Positions 33,705-43,003 are shown, numbered from the stretch's first letter. The stretch is 50,872 nt of DNA from Geodermatophilus obscurus (GCF_900143215.1 NZ_FRDM01000028.1:1-50872), one strand, 5' to 3'. The notes: generated by a model not told the origin, from the letters alone. Made by a program: numbers and translations.

Positions 33705-35102
33705 TCAGGAGTCCCAGATGGGGCCGACGGCCGTCATGCCCCGCTGCCGTAGCTGTGCGACCAGCCGCAGGGTGGTCTTCCTGTTCGAGATGCAGATGAC
33801 GGCCTCGGCGCCGGTCTCCCGGCACACGCGGTAGGCCAGCCCGGCCAGGTCGGGCTGGCCGTGCGCGTCGGTGTCCCACAGGATGGCGTCCGGCTGGGCG
33901 GTGAGGATCTCCCTCAGCAATTCGGGACCGTAGGTGCGCTCGGGGTTGCGGGTGACCCACACCAGCCGGCCGGGCGTCGGGTCGCAGAGGAGCTGCGGCA
34001 GGCACGGCGCGATCCCGCTGCCGGTCGCCACCCACACGACCCGGTTGAACAGCCGAGCCACCGTGACGACGCCAGCCGTCGGGACGCCGCGCACCCACAC
34101 CGACTCCGGCCGGTCGGCGATGAAGCGGGCAGTCCAGTCACCCCCGCAGGAGACCGCCATCCGGGAGGCGTAGGCATCGCTCGAGGGCATGTCGGCGAAG
34201 GCGTGCCATTCCCCGAGCGGCCGGCGGGCGATCCGGCTCGCCGTGCCGGGCTGCACCCGCCGTCCACGATCGAGGGTCACCAGCGCCACGTGCTCGGACG
34301 GCGTCACGACCGACACCGGTACGTGGCACAGCTGCAGCCATGGGATCAGCACGAAGACGGCGACGGCCAGGACGATCCACGTACCGGGCGACGCGGCCAG
34401 CCCGGCGACGACCGAGCCACCGGAGCGCGTTGCCATCAGCACGGTCAGCACGCCGAAAAGCACCACGGACAGCCAGCCGCCGTAGCGGTGGGTCAGCTCG
34501 TACCGGTTGTGGCGCTGCTCGCGCGCGGTCGGACGCGCGCACACCGCCATGGCGCCGAGGACGGCCAGGATCGCGGTGGCCACGGCCAGGAGAACGATCT
34601 CCGGGCCGCTGTCCGGACCGGTGACCACGGCGCCCGCCGTCATCGCCGTGAAGGCGGTGAACCAACCGATCGCCGACAGCGCGCAACCGACGTGGACTCC
34701 GCCGCTGAACTGGTGCACCTGCGCGAGCGCCGAGCGGACGCGCAGCGGCCAGCGAAGAGGAACCGACGTCGCCATCCGGAACAGGACGTTGACGAAGTAC
34801 TGCTGCCGTACCAGCGCGGCGAGCCCGACGTTGATGCTCGCCGCAGTGACGGAGTACGCCAGCACGGACGGAACCGACCTGCCGCTGACCAGCACGAGCG
34901 CGGCGGCGATGACGTTGCCGGCGAGCACGAACGCCAGCCAGCGCAGGAACGGCAGCATCGCCCGGCGGGTCGGGATGGCGGCGTGGGCCGCCATCCGCCG
35001 GCCCCGCGCGGGCCGGCGGGCCGAGGCTCGAGCAGGAGTTCCGATCGGAGGAAGAACCGGCTCGATGGGGACCGGTGGGCTGGGAAGAACCGCGACGCTC
35101 AT
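33705..35102 (-). CDS. TmpA-like integral membrane FAD/NAD(P) reductase
   Basis: The 465-aa protein has about six membrane helices in residues 45-250 followed by a ferredoxin-reductase-like domain. Candidate haem or metal His residues sit in VHQFSGGVHVGCALSAIGW and ELTHRYGGW. The soluble half has RVVWVATGSGIAPCLPQLL (dinucleotide-binding G-x-G-I-x-P) and ends in RQRGMTAVGPIWDS. This order resembles fungal TmpA and the C-terminal part of plant adenylate-forming reductases, not classical ferric reductases. Electron transfer across the membrane is likely, but donor, acceptor and role are unknown. ATG 35102 has GAGAGG 8 nt upstream. Confidence 0.7.
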   Translation of the reverse strand: MSVAVLPSPPVPIEPVLPPIGTPARASARRPARGRRMAAHAAIPTRRAMLPFLRWLAFVLAGNVIAAALVLVSGRSVPSVLAYSVTAASINVGLAALVRQQYFVNVLFRMATSVPLRWPLRVRSALAQVHQFSGGVHVGCALSAIGWFTAFTAMTAGAVVTGPDSGPEIVLLAVATAILAVLGAMAVCARPTAREQRHNRYELTHRYGGWLSVVLFGVLTVLMATRSGGSVVAGLAASPGTWIVLAVAVFVLIPWLQLCHVPVSVVTPSEHVALVTLDRGRRVQPGTASRIARRPLGEWHAFADMPSSDAYASRMAVSCGGDWTARFIADRPESVWVRGVPTAGVVTVARLFNRVVWVATGSGIAPCLPQLLCDPTPGRLVWVTRNPERTYGPELLREILTAQPDAILWDTDAHGQPDLAGLAYRVCRETGAEAVICISNRKTTLRLVAQLRQRGMTAVGPIWDS

Positions 35103-35701
35103 GACGCGCACCTCTCGACCTGGCCGGGAGGATCCCGATGGCGCCCCGAGACTGCTGGCCAAGGGGGCGCGGTCTGGCCAGCGCCCGGAGGACGAGATGC
35201 CGTTCTCCGATGGGTGGACAGCTGGCCGCCGATCCATCCTCGCCGTCCGGCCGGCAAGGTGAGAAGAACGCATCCGCGGTGGTCCGGTGAGCCCTGATCG
35301 ATGGCGAGGAGCACCGGCGTCTGAGTAGCCCTGTACGGCGGAGGACGGCGGCGAGGAGCGGACCGCAGAGGCAGCGGCATGGCGGTACGCCCACTCGCCG
35401 GGCCGGTACGCCCGCGGCCGGGATGCGTTCCGTGCGACGGCTTCGAAGCATCGCTTGGGTCCACGCCGTCGCGAGGCCTCCCGGCATCCTCTGCGGCCCT
35501 GATGCCGCTCCTCACGGATTGCCGTGGACATCGCAGCGCGCGTCCTGCCACGGCCGGAACAGAGGTCGAGCGAGACGCACAGTCGCCGCGCGCGGTACCA
35601 CCGCGGACGACATGCGACCTGACGGTGTCAGGGAGCCCGGTCCCCGCGCCGACTGATACGGCTCGGCCCGGCGTCGGCAGGCCGATGCCGGGCCGGTGCG
35701 G
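35103..35701. other. 600-bp intergenic region
   Basis: No gene is recognised between the membrane reductase and the methyltransferase, both on the minus strand. The right part follows the methyltransferase stop and the left part should hold the reductase promoter. Frames here are Arg/Pro/Ser-rich shadows. Confidence 0.4.
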
Positions 35702-36553
35702 TCAGTGCGTTCCCCGAGCGACGAGCAGCTCGCACGGGCCGACGAAGCCGGTGCCCGCCTCGAACTGCTGGAGCCCGTGCTCGACCTCGGCCCAGACGTC
35801 CTCCCTCTCCTCCTCGGGCACGGCGGCCAGCATCTGGTGCAGCGCGCCGAAGGACTCGCGCTCGAAGCGCAGGCACTCCGCCGCCGACGGCAGCAGCAGC
35901 GGCGCCTCGACCGTCTCCACGCCCACGTCCCGGAACCCCGCCGATTCCAGGGCCTGCTCCAGCGCCCCGGGGGCGCCCAGGCTGAACGGTCCCGGCAGTC
36001 CCGGACCGGGTGCCGGCAGTCCGGCGCGGCGCCGGATGACCGACACGGGAACCGAGAAGAAGCCGTTGCGGTCGGGCGTCGAGTAGACGATCGCCGAGAC
36101 CCGGCCGCCGGGACGGAGGGCGGCTCGGATCCCCCGGAGCGCGCCGACCTGGTCCGGCAGGTAGATCAGGCCCAGCCGGCAGATGGCCGCGTCGAACTCC
36201 CCGCCGGCGAGGGCGCCGAGTCGCTCACCGTCGGCCTCGACCGTCTCGACGTTGACCAGTCCCGCCTCGGCCGCCTCCTTGGCGGCGTAGGTGAGGATGG
36301 TCGGGGAGATATCGGTGGCCACGACGCGGCCCCGGCGGCCGGCCCGCCGTGCGGCGGCCAGCGTCTGGCCGCCGGAACCGGCGGCGATGTCCAGCACCGA
36401 TGCGCCCGGGGCGACGCCGGCACCGTCCAGCATCCGATCGGTGGCCTCTGCGAGCCAGCACTCGACCGTGGGGCCCCAGCGGTGCCACGCCTCTGCCGCG
36501 TCCTCCCACTGCTGTCGGGTGGTGGTCTTGTACTGCACCGGGTCGAAGCTCAT
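35702..36553 (-). CDS. class I SAM-dependent methyltransferase
   Basis: The 283-aa protein has the class I methyltransferase motifs: VLDIAAGSGGQTLAAARR (motif I, SAM binding), RVVATDISPTILTYAAKEA (motif II acidic residue), FDAAICRLGLIYLPD (motif IV region) and ALRPGGRVSAIVYSTP. It looks like the UbiE/type-11 group. The substrate is unknown. ATG 36553 follows GAGGAGG with about 6 nt spacing. It is divergent from the large ATPase gene across 125 bp, so the two may be co-controlled. Confidence 0.88.
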   Translation of the reverse strand: MSFDPVQYKTTTRQQWEDAAEAWHRWGPTVECWLAEATDRMLDGAGVAPGASVLDIAAGSGGQTLAAARRAGRRGRVVATDISPTILTYAAKEAAEAGLVNVETVEADGERLGALAGGEFDAAICRLGLIYLPDQVGALRGIRAALRPGGRVSAIVYSTPDRNGFFSVPVSVIRRRAGLPAPGPGLPGPFSLGAPGALEQALESAGFRDVGVETVEAPLLLPSAAECLRFERESFGALHQMLAAVPEEEREDVWAEVEHGLQQFEAGTGFVGPCELLVARGTH

Positions 36554-36678
36554 GGCTTCCTCCTCGCGTCGTCGGGGACCTCACCCGAAAGGCGCCAGAA
36601 GGAGCCCTCGGACCGCCAGAACGGATCTGGCGGATCGCCAGACGCCGCGAGGGGGCGCCGGAGCGGCAGGATGGGCGC

Positions 36679-39600
36679 GTGGACCGCCCGCCGCGGGAAG
36701 CACTCATCGGTAGGGACGACGCGCTCGCCCGCATCACCCGCGCCGTCGCTTCAGCCAGGCATCACGCCCGAGGGACCCTGCTGGTCAGTGGGGCGGCCGG
36801 CATGGGCAAGACCGCCCTGCTGCGGACCGCGCTGGCGGGCGCCGGCGACGTGGACCAGGCGTGGGGTACCTGCGTGGAGGCCGGGAATGCCCCCGGCTAC
36901 TGGCCGTGGACCCAGGCGTTGAACGGACTCGTCCGGGGTGTGGGGTTCGACCGGGCGCGGGCGGCAGCAGCCGACGATCGGGGGCTGCTCGCCACGATCT
37001 CGACCGCGCTCGGCGAGCAGGGCCCTGCCGAGCAGTCCGACCGGGGACGTCTGCTGCTGCTCGACGCGACCGCCGCCTGGCTGGACGCGCTGGCGGCGGT
37101 CCGTCCCGTGGTCGTCGTCCTCGATGACCTGCAGTGGCTCGACGACTCCTCCCTCGCCCTGTTGGAGCGCGTGGTGCAGGACGCCCGCCCGGCCGCGTTG
37201 TGCGTGCTGGGGGCCTTTCGGCACGACGAGGTGCCGCGGTCCCTGCAGGCACGTCTGACCGCGCTGGTCGCGCGCGCCCAGCACGTCCACCTGACCGGCC
37301 TCGACCGTTCCTCCGCCGCCCTGCTGGTGCAGGGCACCGTCGGCCGACCGGTGCCCGAGGAGACGACCGCCGCGATCTACCGGCGCGCAGGTGGTCACCC
37401 CCTGTTCACCCGGGAGCTGGCACTGGCCGGGGCAGACGGCCTGCCCGAGGCTCAGGTGCCGGCTGCCGTGCGGGAGGTCATCGGGCGACGGCTCCGGACA
37501 CTGCCGGCGGAGACGCAGGAGGTCCTCCGGGTCGCGGCCCTCACCGGGTCCACCGTGCTGCCTGACGTCGTCGCCGTCGTCACCGGGCGCACCCCGGCCG
37601 CCGTTCAGGACGCGGCCGCCGAGGCCGTCCCCGCAGGAATGCTGCTGTGGCACGCCGGGCGGCTGCGCTTTGCCCACGACCTCTTCCGCGAGTCGATCGC
37701 CGCCGACGTCGACGCCGCCTCGAGACCCGCGCTACACCTCGCCATCGGGAGCGCACTGGAGTCGAGGGTCGAGCGAGGCGGCGACGTGGCCGCCTCCGAG
37801 CTGGCCCGGCACTTCCGTGCCGCACTGAGCTGCGGCGGCCTCGACCACGCCGTGTCCTGGGCGCTGCGAGCGGCCGAGGTCGACCGCTCGGCCCTCGCTC
37901 TGACGGAGGCCGCCATGCAGCTGCGCCGGCTCCGCGGCGCGGTGGCCGACGCCGGGCTCGCCCTGCCCGAGGACCGACTCCTCGACGTCCTCCTCGCCGA
38001 GGCCGACGTCCTGGCGCGCAGCGGCCGACCGTCCGACGCCCGGGGTCTCGTCCGCGCCGCACGTGCCGCCGCCGATCAGGCCGGCGACGCCGTCGGGACG
38101 ACCCGCGCCGCGTTGGCCGCCGCCGCGCTCGGGTCGCGCTTCGCGACTCGCCGGGACGACCTCGTCGCCGAGCTCGAGAGCGCGCTGGCCTCGGTCGGGG
38201 ACGTCAACCCCGCCCTGGAGGCGAGGCTGACGGCGGCGCTCGCCCGCGAGCTGCAGCACTCCGTGCCCGAGCAGCGCTCCCGGGCGGGACCGCTCAGCGA
38301 GCGCGCGCTACTGCTCGGCCGGGCCACCGAGGACCCCGAGGTGATGATGGCCTGCCTGCTGGCCCGTCACGACGTCCTGTGGACGCCGAGCGAGTCGGCC
38401 AGGCGCGCGGAGGTCACCTCCGAGCTCGTCGCCCTCACCCAGCGGTCCGGGGACCGCGAGCGGCAGGCCGAAGCACTGCTCCTGCAGGCCACCGCCCTGC
38501 TGGAGGCCGGGAGCGCCGCCTTCGAGCCGGCGCTGGAAGCCTGCCTCGAGGTGCTCACGGCCCTCGGGCAGCCACGCCACCTCTACATCGTGGAGACGCG
38601 CCGTGCCTGCCTGGCCCTGATGCGCGGGGACCTCGAGGAGGCGGCCGTCCGGATCGAGGACGCCGCCGCGCTGGGAGACCGGCTGCGCGAGCCGGACACC
38701 GGCAACGTGCACATGTCACAGCGGCTGGAGCTCGTCCGGGCCCATCGGGTGCCGGAGGAGCTGACGACCTTCGCGCGGGAAGCCGTGGGGCACTGGACGG
38801 GTGCGCCCGTGCACGCCCATGCCGTCGCAGCCGGTTTCTGCGCTCGCGGAGGAGACCTCGATGGGGCCCGGCACCACGTCGCCGCCGTACACGACCTCGG
38901 CACCTGGCGGGCCGACCGCTCGTACCTGTGGTCGGTGTTCGTGCGCGAGCTCTCGTATGCGGCTGCGGCGCTGGGGGACGTCGAGTTGTGCACCGAGCTG
39001 CTGGAGGAGGTGCGACCGCTCGCCGGCAGGTGCGGCATGAACGGTGCGTTCGTCGCCTTCGCGGGCTGCCACGCCCACACCGCGGGCAGGCTCGCTGCGG
39101 CGGTGGGCGACGACTCGCTCGCCAGGACCCTGCTCGAGGAGGCGTGCTCCGCCTACGAGCGACTGGGTGCGGCGGCCCTCGCCCAGGCCAGGGAGGACAT
39201 GGCGGCCTGCGCAGCACCCTCGGGACGCGCGGCGTCGCTGATCCGGCGGGGCCCGGTGTGGGAGGTGGCCTTCGCGGGCCGCACCGCCGCCGTGGGGCAC
39301 TCCAAGGGACTCCAGGACATCGCCACCCTGGTCCGGCACCCACGCCGCGAGGTCCACGTCCTGGATCTCGTCGCGTCCCCCGGGCGGTCGGAGTCCGTCG
39401 GTGAGGTGGTCGACCGCACCGGGCTCGACCTCTACCGGAGTCGGTTGGCCGACCTGTCCGAGGAACGCCTGCAGGCAGGAGAGGACGGCGATGCCGCCCG
39501 GCTCCGCGCCGTCGACGAGGAACACGAGTCCCTGGTGGCCGAGCTCCAGCGGGTGACCGGCCTCGGCGGACGGCCACGGACTTTCGCGAATCGCGCTGTC

Positions 39601-39756
39601 GAGCGTGCCCGCAAGGCCGTAACGGCACGCATCCGCGACGCCGTCCGCCACCTGGACGACGTCATGCCGGAGGCCGGCGCCCATCTCGACCGGTACGTCG
39701 TCACCGGGGTCCGGTGCCGCTACCTCGGCGACCAGCACTGGGACGTGAACTGCTGA
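36679..39756 (+). CDS. large AAA/STAND ATPase regulator without HTH, 1025 aa
   Basis: Residues ~10-220 form an AAA_16-type ATPase: ALIGRDDALARI, the Walker A VSGAAGMGKTALLR, the Walker B VVVVLDDLQWLDDSSL and a sensor-like GAFRHDEVPR. A winged-helix and TPR-like helical array of ~600 residues follows. The C-terminus (PVWEVAFAGRTAAVGHSKGLQDIATL, RREVHVLDLV, VERARKAVTARIRDAVRHL, GVRCRYLGD) resembles the tail found in many actinobacterial ATPases of this sort, in place of the LuxR HTH of MalT-like proteins. It may act as a signal-responsive scaffold. The GTG at 36679 is chosen by homology; no strong ribosome site is visible. It diverges from the methyltransferase. Confidence 0.8.
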   Translation: MDRPPREALIGRDDALARITRAVASARHHARGTLLVSGAAGMGKTALLRTALAGAGDVDQAWGTCVEAGNAPGYWPWTQALNGLVRGVGFDRARAAAADDRGLLATISTALGEQGPAEQSDRGRLLLLDATAAWLDALAAVRPVVVVLDDLQWLDDSSLALLERVVQDARPAALCVLGAFRHDEVPRSLQARLTALVARAQHVHLTGLDRSSAALLVQGTVGRPVPEETTAAIYRRAGGHPLFTRELALAGADGLPEAQVPAAVREVIGRRLRTLPAETQEVLRVAALTGSTVLPDVVAVVTGRTPAAVQDAAAEAVPAGMLLWHAGRLRFAHDLFRESIAADVDAASRPALHLAIGSALESRVERGGDVAASELARHFRAALSCGGLDHAVSWALRAAEVDRSALALTEAAMQLRRLRGAVADAGLALPEDRLLDVLLAEADVLARSGRPSDARGLVRAARAAADQAGDAVGTTRAALAAAALGSRFATRRDDLVAELESALASVGDVNPALEARLTAALARELQHSVPEQRSRAGPLSERALLLGRATEDPEVMMACLLARHDVLWTPSESARRAEVTSELVALTQRSGDRERQAEALLLQATALLEAGSAAFEPALEACLEVLTALGQPRHLYIVETRRACLALMRGDLEEAAVRIEDAAALGDRLREPDTGNVHMSQRLELVRAHRVPEELTTFAREAVGHWTGAPVHAHAVAAGFCARGGDLDGARHHVAAVHDLGTWRADRSYLWSVFVRELSYAAAALGDVELCTELLEEVRPLAGRCGMNGAFVAFAGCHAHTAGRLAAAVGDDSLARTLLEEACSAYERLGAAALAQAREDMAACAAPSGRAASLIRRGPVWEVAFAGRTAAVGHSKGLQDIATLVRHPRREVHVLDLVASPGRSESVGEVVDRTGLDLYRSRLADLSEERLQAGEDGDAARLRAVDEEHESLVAELQRVTGLGGRPRTFANRAVERARKAVTARIRDAVRHLDDVMPEAGAHLDRYVVTGVRCRYLGDQHWDVNC

Positions 39757-40203
39757 CCCGCGCTCGCCCCTCGCGCAGCGGAGAACGGCTGAGGCCGAGT
39801 TTCCGCTGGTTCTCCGAGGGTGACGTCCGCGCTGGTGGTGTGGGTCCAGGTCACCGCTCGCGTGGGTGACCACGTGAGGGGCCATCGTGTGATGGTCAGC
39901 GAAACCACGCCGATGGTTCTCGGGGAAGGACACTGCACACGATGGCCCCTCTCTGAGCGAACCTCGGCGGGAACACGCAGAACATCCACGCGGTGGCCCC
40001 TCGCACGCCAGCGCTTCGCAGGCGAGCTCAGGACCTTCGACCAGCTACACCACTTCCTGGGACGTCACCTCATGGGGCTGACCTGGGGCTACGCAGAGCG
40101 CACCCAGTGGGTGCTGGCTCTGTGCGAGACCAGGCGCCGCATACGGCGGGTGCGGGGTGTAGGCGTGGTGCGCGAGCGGTCGGGGGACCGATTTCTTCGT
40201 CCG
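39757..40203. other. intergenic region with a large inverted repeat
   Basis: No gene is recognised. It contains the 16-bp inverted repeat at 39876-39951 and a third partial copy of its core (TGGCCCCTC) at 39994-40002. A short frame near 40020-40150 (FDQLHHFLGRHLMG, ERTQWVLALCETRR) has gene-like composition but no family I know; it could be a remnant of a mobile element. Confidence 0.4.
39876..39951. repeat. perfect 16-bp inverted repeat, MITE-like or terminator
   Basis: GAGGGGCCATCGTGTG (39876-39891) and CACACGATGGCCCCTC (39936-39951) are perfect complements separated by 44 bp. The 76-bp unit has no obvious target duplication. It lies 119 bp after the stop of the large ATPase gene. The loop is long for a terminator, so a miniature transposable element or a protein-binding dyad are alternatives. 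Confidence 0.7.
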
Positions 40204-41415
40204 TCACGTCGGTCCCTCGACGCCGTCGCCGTCGGGGGCGCCGACCGGGTCGTCCGGCAGCCCCTCCGCCGGGCGACGCCCCTCCCGACGCCAGCCCTGC
40301 ACCGCGGCCGCGAGCACCCCGGCGACCGGAACCGCGACGAACAGCCCCAGCAGGCCGAATGCCGAGGCGGCCCCGGTCGTCAGGAGCAGCACGACCAGGG
40401 GGTGGAAGCTGATCGCGCGGGACAACAGCAGCGGTGCCAGCACGTTGCCCTCGATCTGCTGCACCGCGACGACGACGAGCAGCGCCCACAGCGCCGTGGC
40501 CCAGCCGCCGGTGACCCCGGCCACCGCCACCGCCACCGCCCCCGCGATCGTCGACCCCACCAGTGGCACGTAGCCCAGCAGGAAGGTGAGCGCGCCGATC
40601 GGCAGGGCCAGCGGGACGTCGAGCACCCACAGCCCGAACCCGATGAGGACCCCGTCGATGAGGCCGGTGGCGGTGGCCGCGTAGAACCACGCGCCCGCCG
40701 TGCGCATGCCGGCGCGGAAGGCAGCGTCGGTCGGCGTTCGGTGTTCCACGGGCAGCGCCCGGACGAACTGGCGCCACAGCCGGTCGCCGCTGGTGAGCGC
40801 GAAGAGGGTGAAGAACAGGGCGATGACCAGGACAGTGGCCAGATTGCCCACCGCGTTCAGCCCCTGGGCCGCCGCACCGCCGAGGCCGCTCATCGCGGCG
40901 CCCACCGACGCCTCCAGCTGGCCGAGCACCTGGTCCAGCCCCGCGCTGTCGAGGTCGTCCGTCCGGTCCTGGGCCCACACGGTGATCGAGTTCACCGCAT
41001 CGGTGCCTGCCGCGATCAGGCCTGGCCAGGCGCCGATCAGCTGCAGCACGAGAAAGACCAGGACGCTGACGAAGAAGGTCAGGTAGGCGACGACGCAGAG
41101 GATCGCGGCCAGCACGGCCGGGAAGCCGTGCTGGCGCAGCCAGTGGGCGATCGGCCACAGCACCGCGACCTGGGCGAGCCCGAGCATCGCCGCGGCCGCG
41201 ACGAACTGGACCTGCAGCACCAGCCAGATCGCGCCTACGACGGCCAGGCCGACGACCAGCAAGCGCCCAGCGATCGTCGCCTCGCGCTGCAGCAGCGTCA
41301 CCCGGTCGGCCGGCGGTGGCCGGGGCGCGGGCCGCGCCCCGGCCCCGGTCGCCCGAGCCGGGCCGCGGCGCGGCCCGGCCGGGTTCCGGGCGGAGGCCGA
41401 TGCCGGCTCTGCCAT
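40204..41415 (-). CDS. AI-2E family transporter (PerM/TqsA-like)
   Basis: A 403-aa membrane protein of the AI-2E transporter superfamily with about eight helices. Diagnostic blocks are NLATVLVIALFFTLFALTSGD, a GTGLIDGVLIG-like TATGLIDGVLIGFGLWVLDVP, LGYVPLVGSTIAGAVAVAVA, QQIEGNVLAPLLLSRAISFHPLVVLL and LGLFVAVPVAGVL. The family exports or moves small molecules or Na+/H+; autoinducer export has been shown for only a few members. The N-terminal 40 residues are Pro/Ala/Arg-rich and cytoplasmic. ATG 41415 has GGGAGG 8 nt upstream. Confidence 0.9.
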   Translation of the reverse strand: MAEPASASARNPAGPRRGPARATGAGARPAPRPPPADRVTLLQREATIAGRLLVVGLAVVGAIWLVLQVQFVAAAAMLGLAQVAVLWPIAHWLRQHGFPAVLAAILCVVAYLTFFVSVLVFLVLQLIGAWPGLIAAGTDAVNSITVWAQDRTDDLDSAGLDQVLGQLEASVGAAMSGLGGAAAQGLNAVGNLATVLVIALFFTLFALTSGDRLWRQFVRALPVEHRTPTDAAFRAGMRTAGAWFYAATATGLIDGVLIGFGLWVLDVPLALPIGALTFLLGYVPLVGSTIAGAVAVAVAGVTGGWATALWALLVVVAVQQIEGNVLAPLLLSRAISFHPLVVLLLTTGAASAFGLLGLFVAVPVAGVLAAAVQGWRREGRRPAEGLPDDPVGAPDGDGVEGPT

Positions 41416-41739
41416 GCCCCGCCTCCCGTCAGCTCGGCCCGGCCGGTGTTCGGACCGCTCAGGCCGGCGTCTGCCCGTACCTCGCCATCCTGGCGCTCCG
41501 GTCGGCCCGGCGCTCCCCCCGGCCTGACCGCCGGACGGGAGTGTCAATCTCGGCGGCGGTGCACACCGGGCACCGCTGCGGTGGTTGTCATCAGACCGGG
41601 CGGCGGTTCGTTGGAGAGCTATCCCGCCACGCCGAACATCTCAGGACGTGACGGATGGTGGCCTGCTCGGGCGCGGCTCCATCGGGGTCGTGCGCGGCTT
41701 CCCTCCTGATGACGACCCCGGAGTGGCAGGACGGCCACG

Positions 41740-42087
41740 TCACCGAAAGCCCGGCCGTCCGCCGCGTGCAGGAGCTGACCGAGAGGGCCCTGGGGGCCGG
41801 TAGTAGGCCACATGGCCCTCCTTGCGCCGACCGACCAACCCCGCGCCACGTAGCACCCGCAGGCCGTAGCGGGCCTGGTCCTCGGTGACGCCCAGCGCCA
41901 GGGCGGGGTCGCCCACGCACAGCTCCTCGGCGACGCCGAGGGCGTGGAGAAGCCTGGCGCGAACCGGATCGGCGAGCAGACCCAGCAGGGAGGTGATCCG
42001 CTCGGCGCGCGCCGCCGAGGGCAGCCGGGCCCGTGCGGCAGCGACCCGTTCGGGGTGCAACGGGTGGTCGTGGGCGAGCTGGGCCAT
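41740..42087 (-). CDS. ArsR/SmtB-family metal-responsive regulator
   Basis: A 115-aa winged-helix repressor: RITSLLGLLADPVRARLLHALG, then ELCVGDPALALGVTEDQARYGLRVLRGAGLVGRRKEG and HVAYYR. ELCVGD in the alpha-3 helix is the Cys-containing metal site of the ArsR/CadC/CmtR type. The last ~20 residues are Pro/Arg-rich and unlike the usual helical C-terminus, so a frameshift near the end is possible. Target metal and regulated gene are not evident, because no efflux gene lies beside it. No clear ribosome site precedes ATG 42087. Confidence 0.82.
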   Translation of the reverse strand: MAQLAHDHPLHPERVAAARARLPSAARAERITSLLGLLADPVRARLLHALGVAEELCVGDPALALGVTEDQARYGLRVLRGAGLVGRRKEGHVAYYRPPGPSRSAPARGGRPGFR

Positions 42088-42787
42088 CTTGAAGTAGTGA
42101 CAGAGGGCGTCTCTGCACCGCGGTCAGGTGGCGTCGTCGGGCCGGCGTCAGTGGTGCTGGTGGCCCCCTTCGGAGTCCCAGGCCGTGGTCTCCTCGGTGG
42201 GCGCCCCGTCGATCTCAGCGGGCCAGCCGACCGCCCTCGGAATCCCAGACGGCCGTCTGGGCCGCGTCTGCGCGAGTGGGGTGACGCCGCGACTGCCGCG
42301 CCGGTACCGATCGCCGGCCAGCGCGTGAACGGCTGGTCGGCGCCGCCACGGTGTGGGGATGGCGGGTCGTGCGGATCGTGGTCACTGGCGAGCACCCCGA
42401 GTGCGCGCGAGATTGAGCCGTCGAGCCTCGGGATGGGCGCAGCTCGGAAGGGCGTCGATGGCTGCCGGTGCCTGGGTGGGCCCCATGAGGGACCGCCGAT
42501 CCCCCTCCGCCAGCGAAGGGACTCCGACGCCGAGGTGGCGTCGAACCCGACACTACGCGCCTCGGCGCGACCGGATGGCGGCTGCGCCCGAGGAAGCGGT
42601 GCCCGTCGAGAGACTGACGGGCCGGTCGCCCGGCGCACCCGTCCGTGGCTGAGATCGACCGCCGGTAGCGGTGCGGGCGTAGCGTCGGCTTGTCGATCCC
42701 TCCTCGTTCGTTGCCTCCCATGGCAGCGCCGGGAATGACGTACCACTATCCCGCCGCTCTCTGCGGTGGAGTCAGGCCGTTTCCGCC
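42088..42787. other. 700-bp region with a duplicated coding-like tail
   Basis: No complete gene is recognised. On the minus strand two short stretches encode related peptides ending in stops: AQTAVWDSEGGRLAR (stop 42215-42217) and EETTAWDSEGGHQHH (stop 42148-42150). They lie just upstream of the ArsR gene. They look like an imperfect duplication of one C-terminal tail whose parent gene is gone. Confidence 0.35.
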
Positions 42788-43003
42788 ATGACCTCCTCCA
42801 CGTTCGTGATCGCGAGCACGACCTCTGCCGACATCGGCGACCTCGAGCGGGCATCGTTGCTCGACGACGCCGCTGAGGGCATGAACGAGGAATCGTGCGG
42901 CGTGTGCCCGCACCCGCATGCGGACCATGACGCGATCGCCGCGCGGTTCTGCTCGGCAACGCGCAACGGCGCCATCGCCAGGGGTTGCGTCTGCCAGGCC
43001 TGA
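42788..43003 (+). CDS. RGCVC-type small Cys/His protein
   Basis: The C-terminal half matches a small actinobacterial family with the pattern C-x-HP-x-x-x-HD-x-I-x-x-RFC-x-AT and a final RGCVC: here CGVCPHPHADHDAIAARFCSATRNGAIARGCVCQA. Four or five Cys and three His could bind a metal such as zinc. The full 71-aa frame starts at ATG 42788. An internal ATG at 42881 would give a 40-aa protein containing the whole conserved part. Neither start has a strong ribosome site. Function is unknown. Confidence 0.65.
   Translation: MTSSTFVIASTTSADIGDLERASLLDDAAEGMNEESCGVCPHPHADHDAIAARFCSATRNGAIARGCVCQA

Noticed and set aside
42215..42721. A 168-codon frame on the minus strand
   Set aside because: Only its last ~12 residues have a repeated motif; the rest is Arg/Ser/Pro-rich without features, so it was not called a gene.
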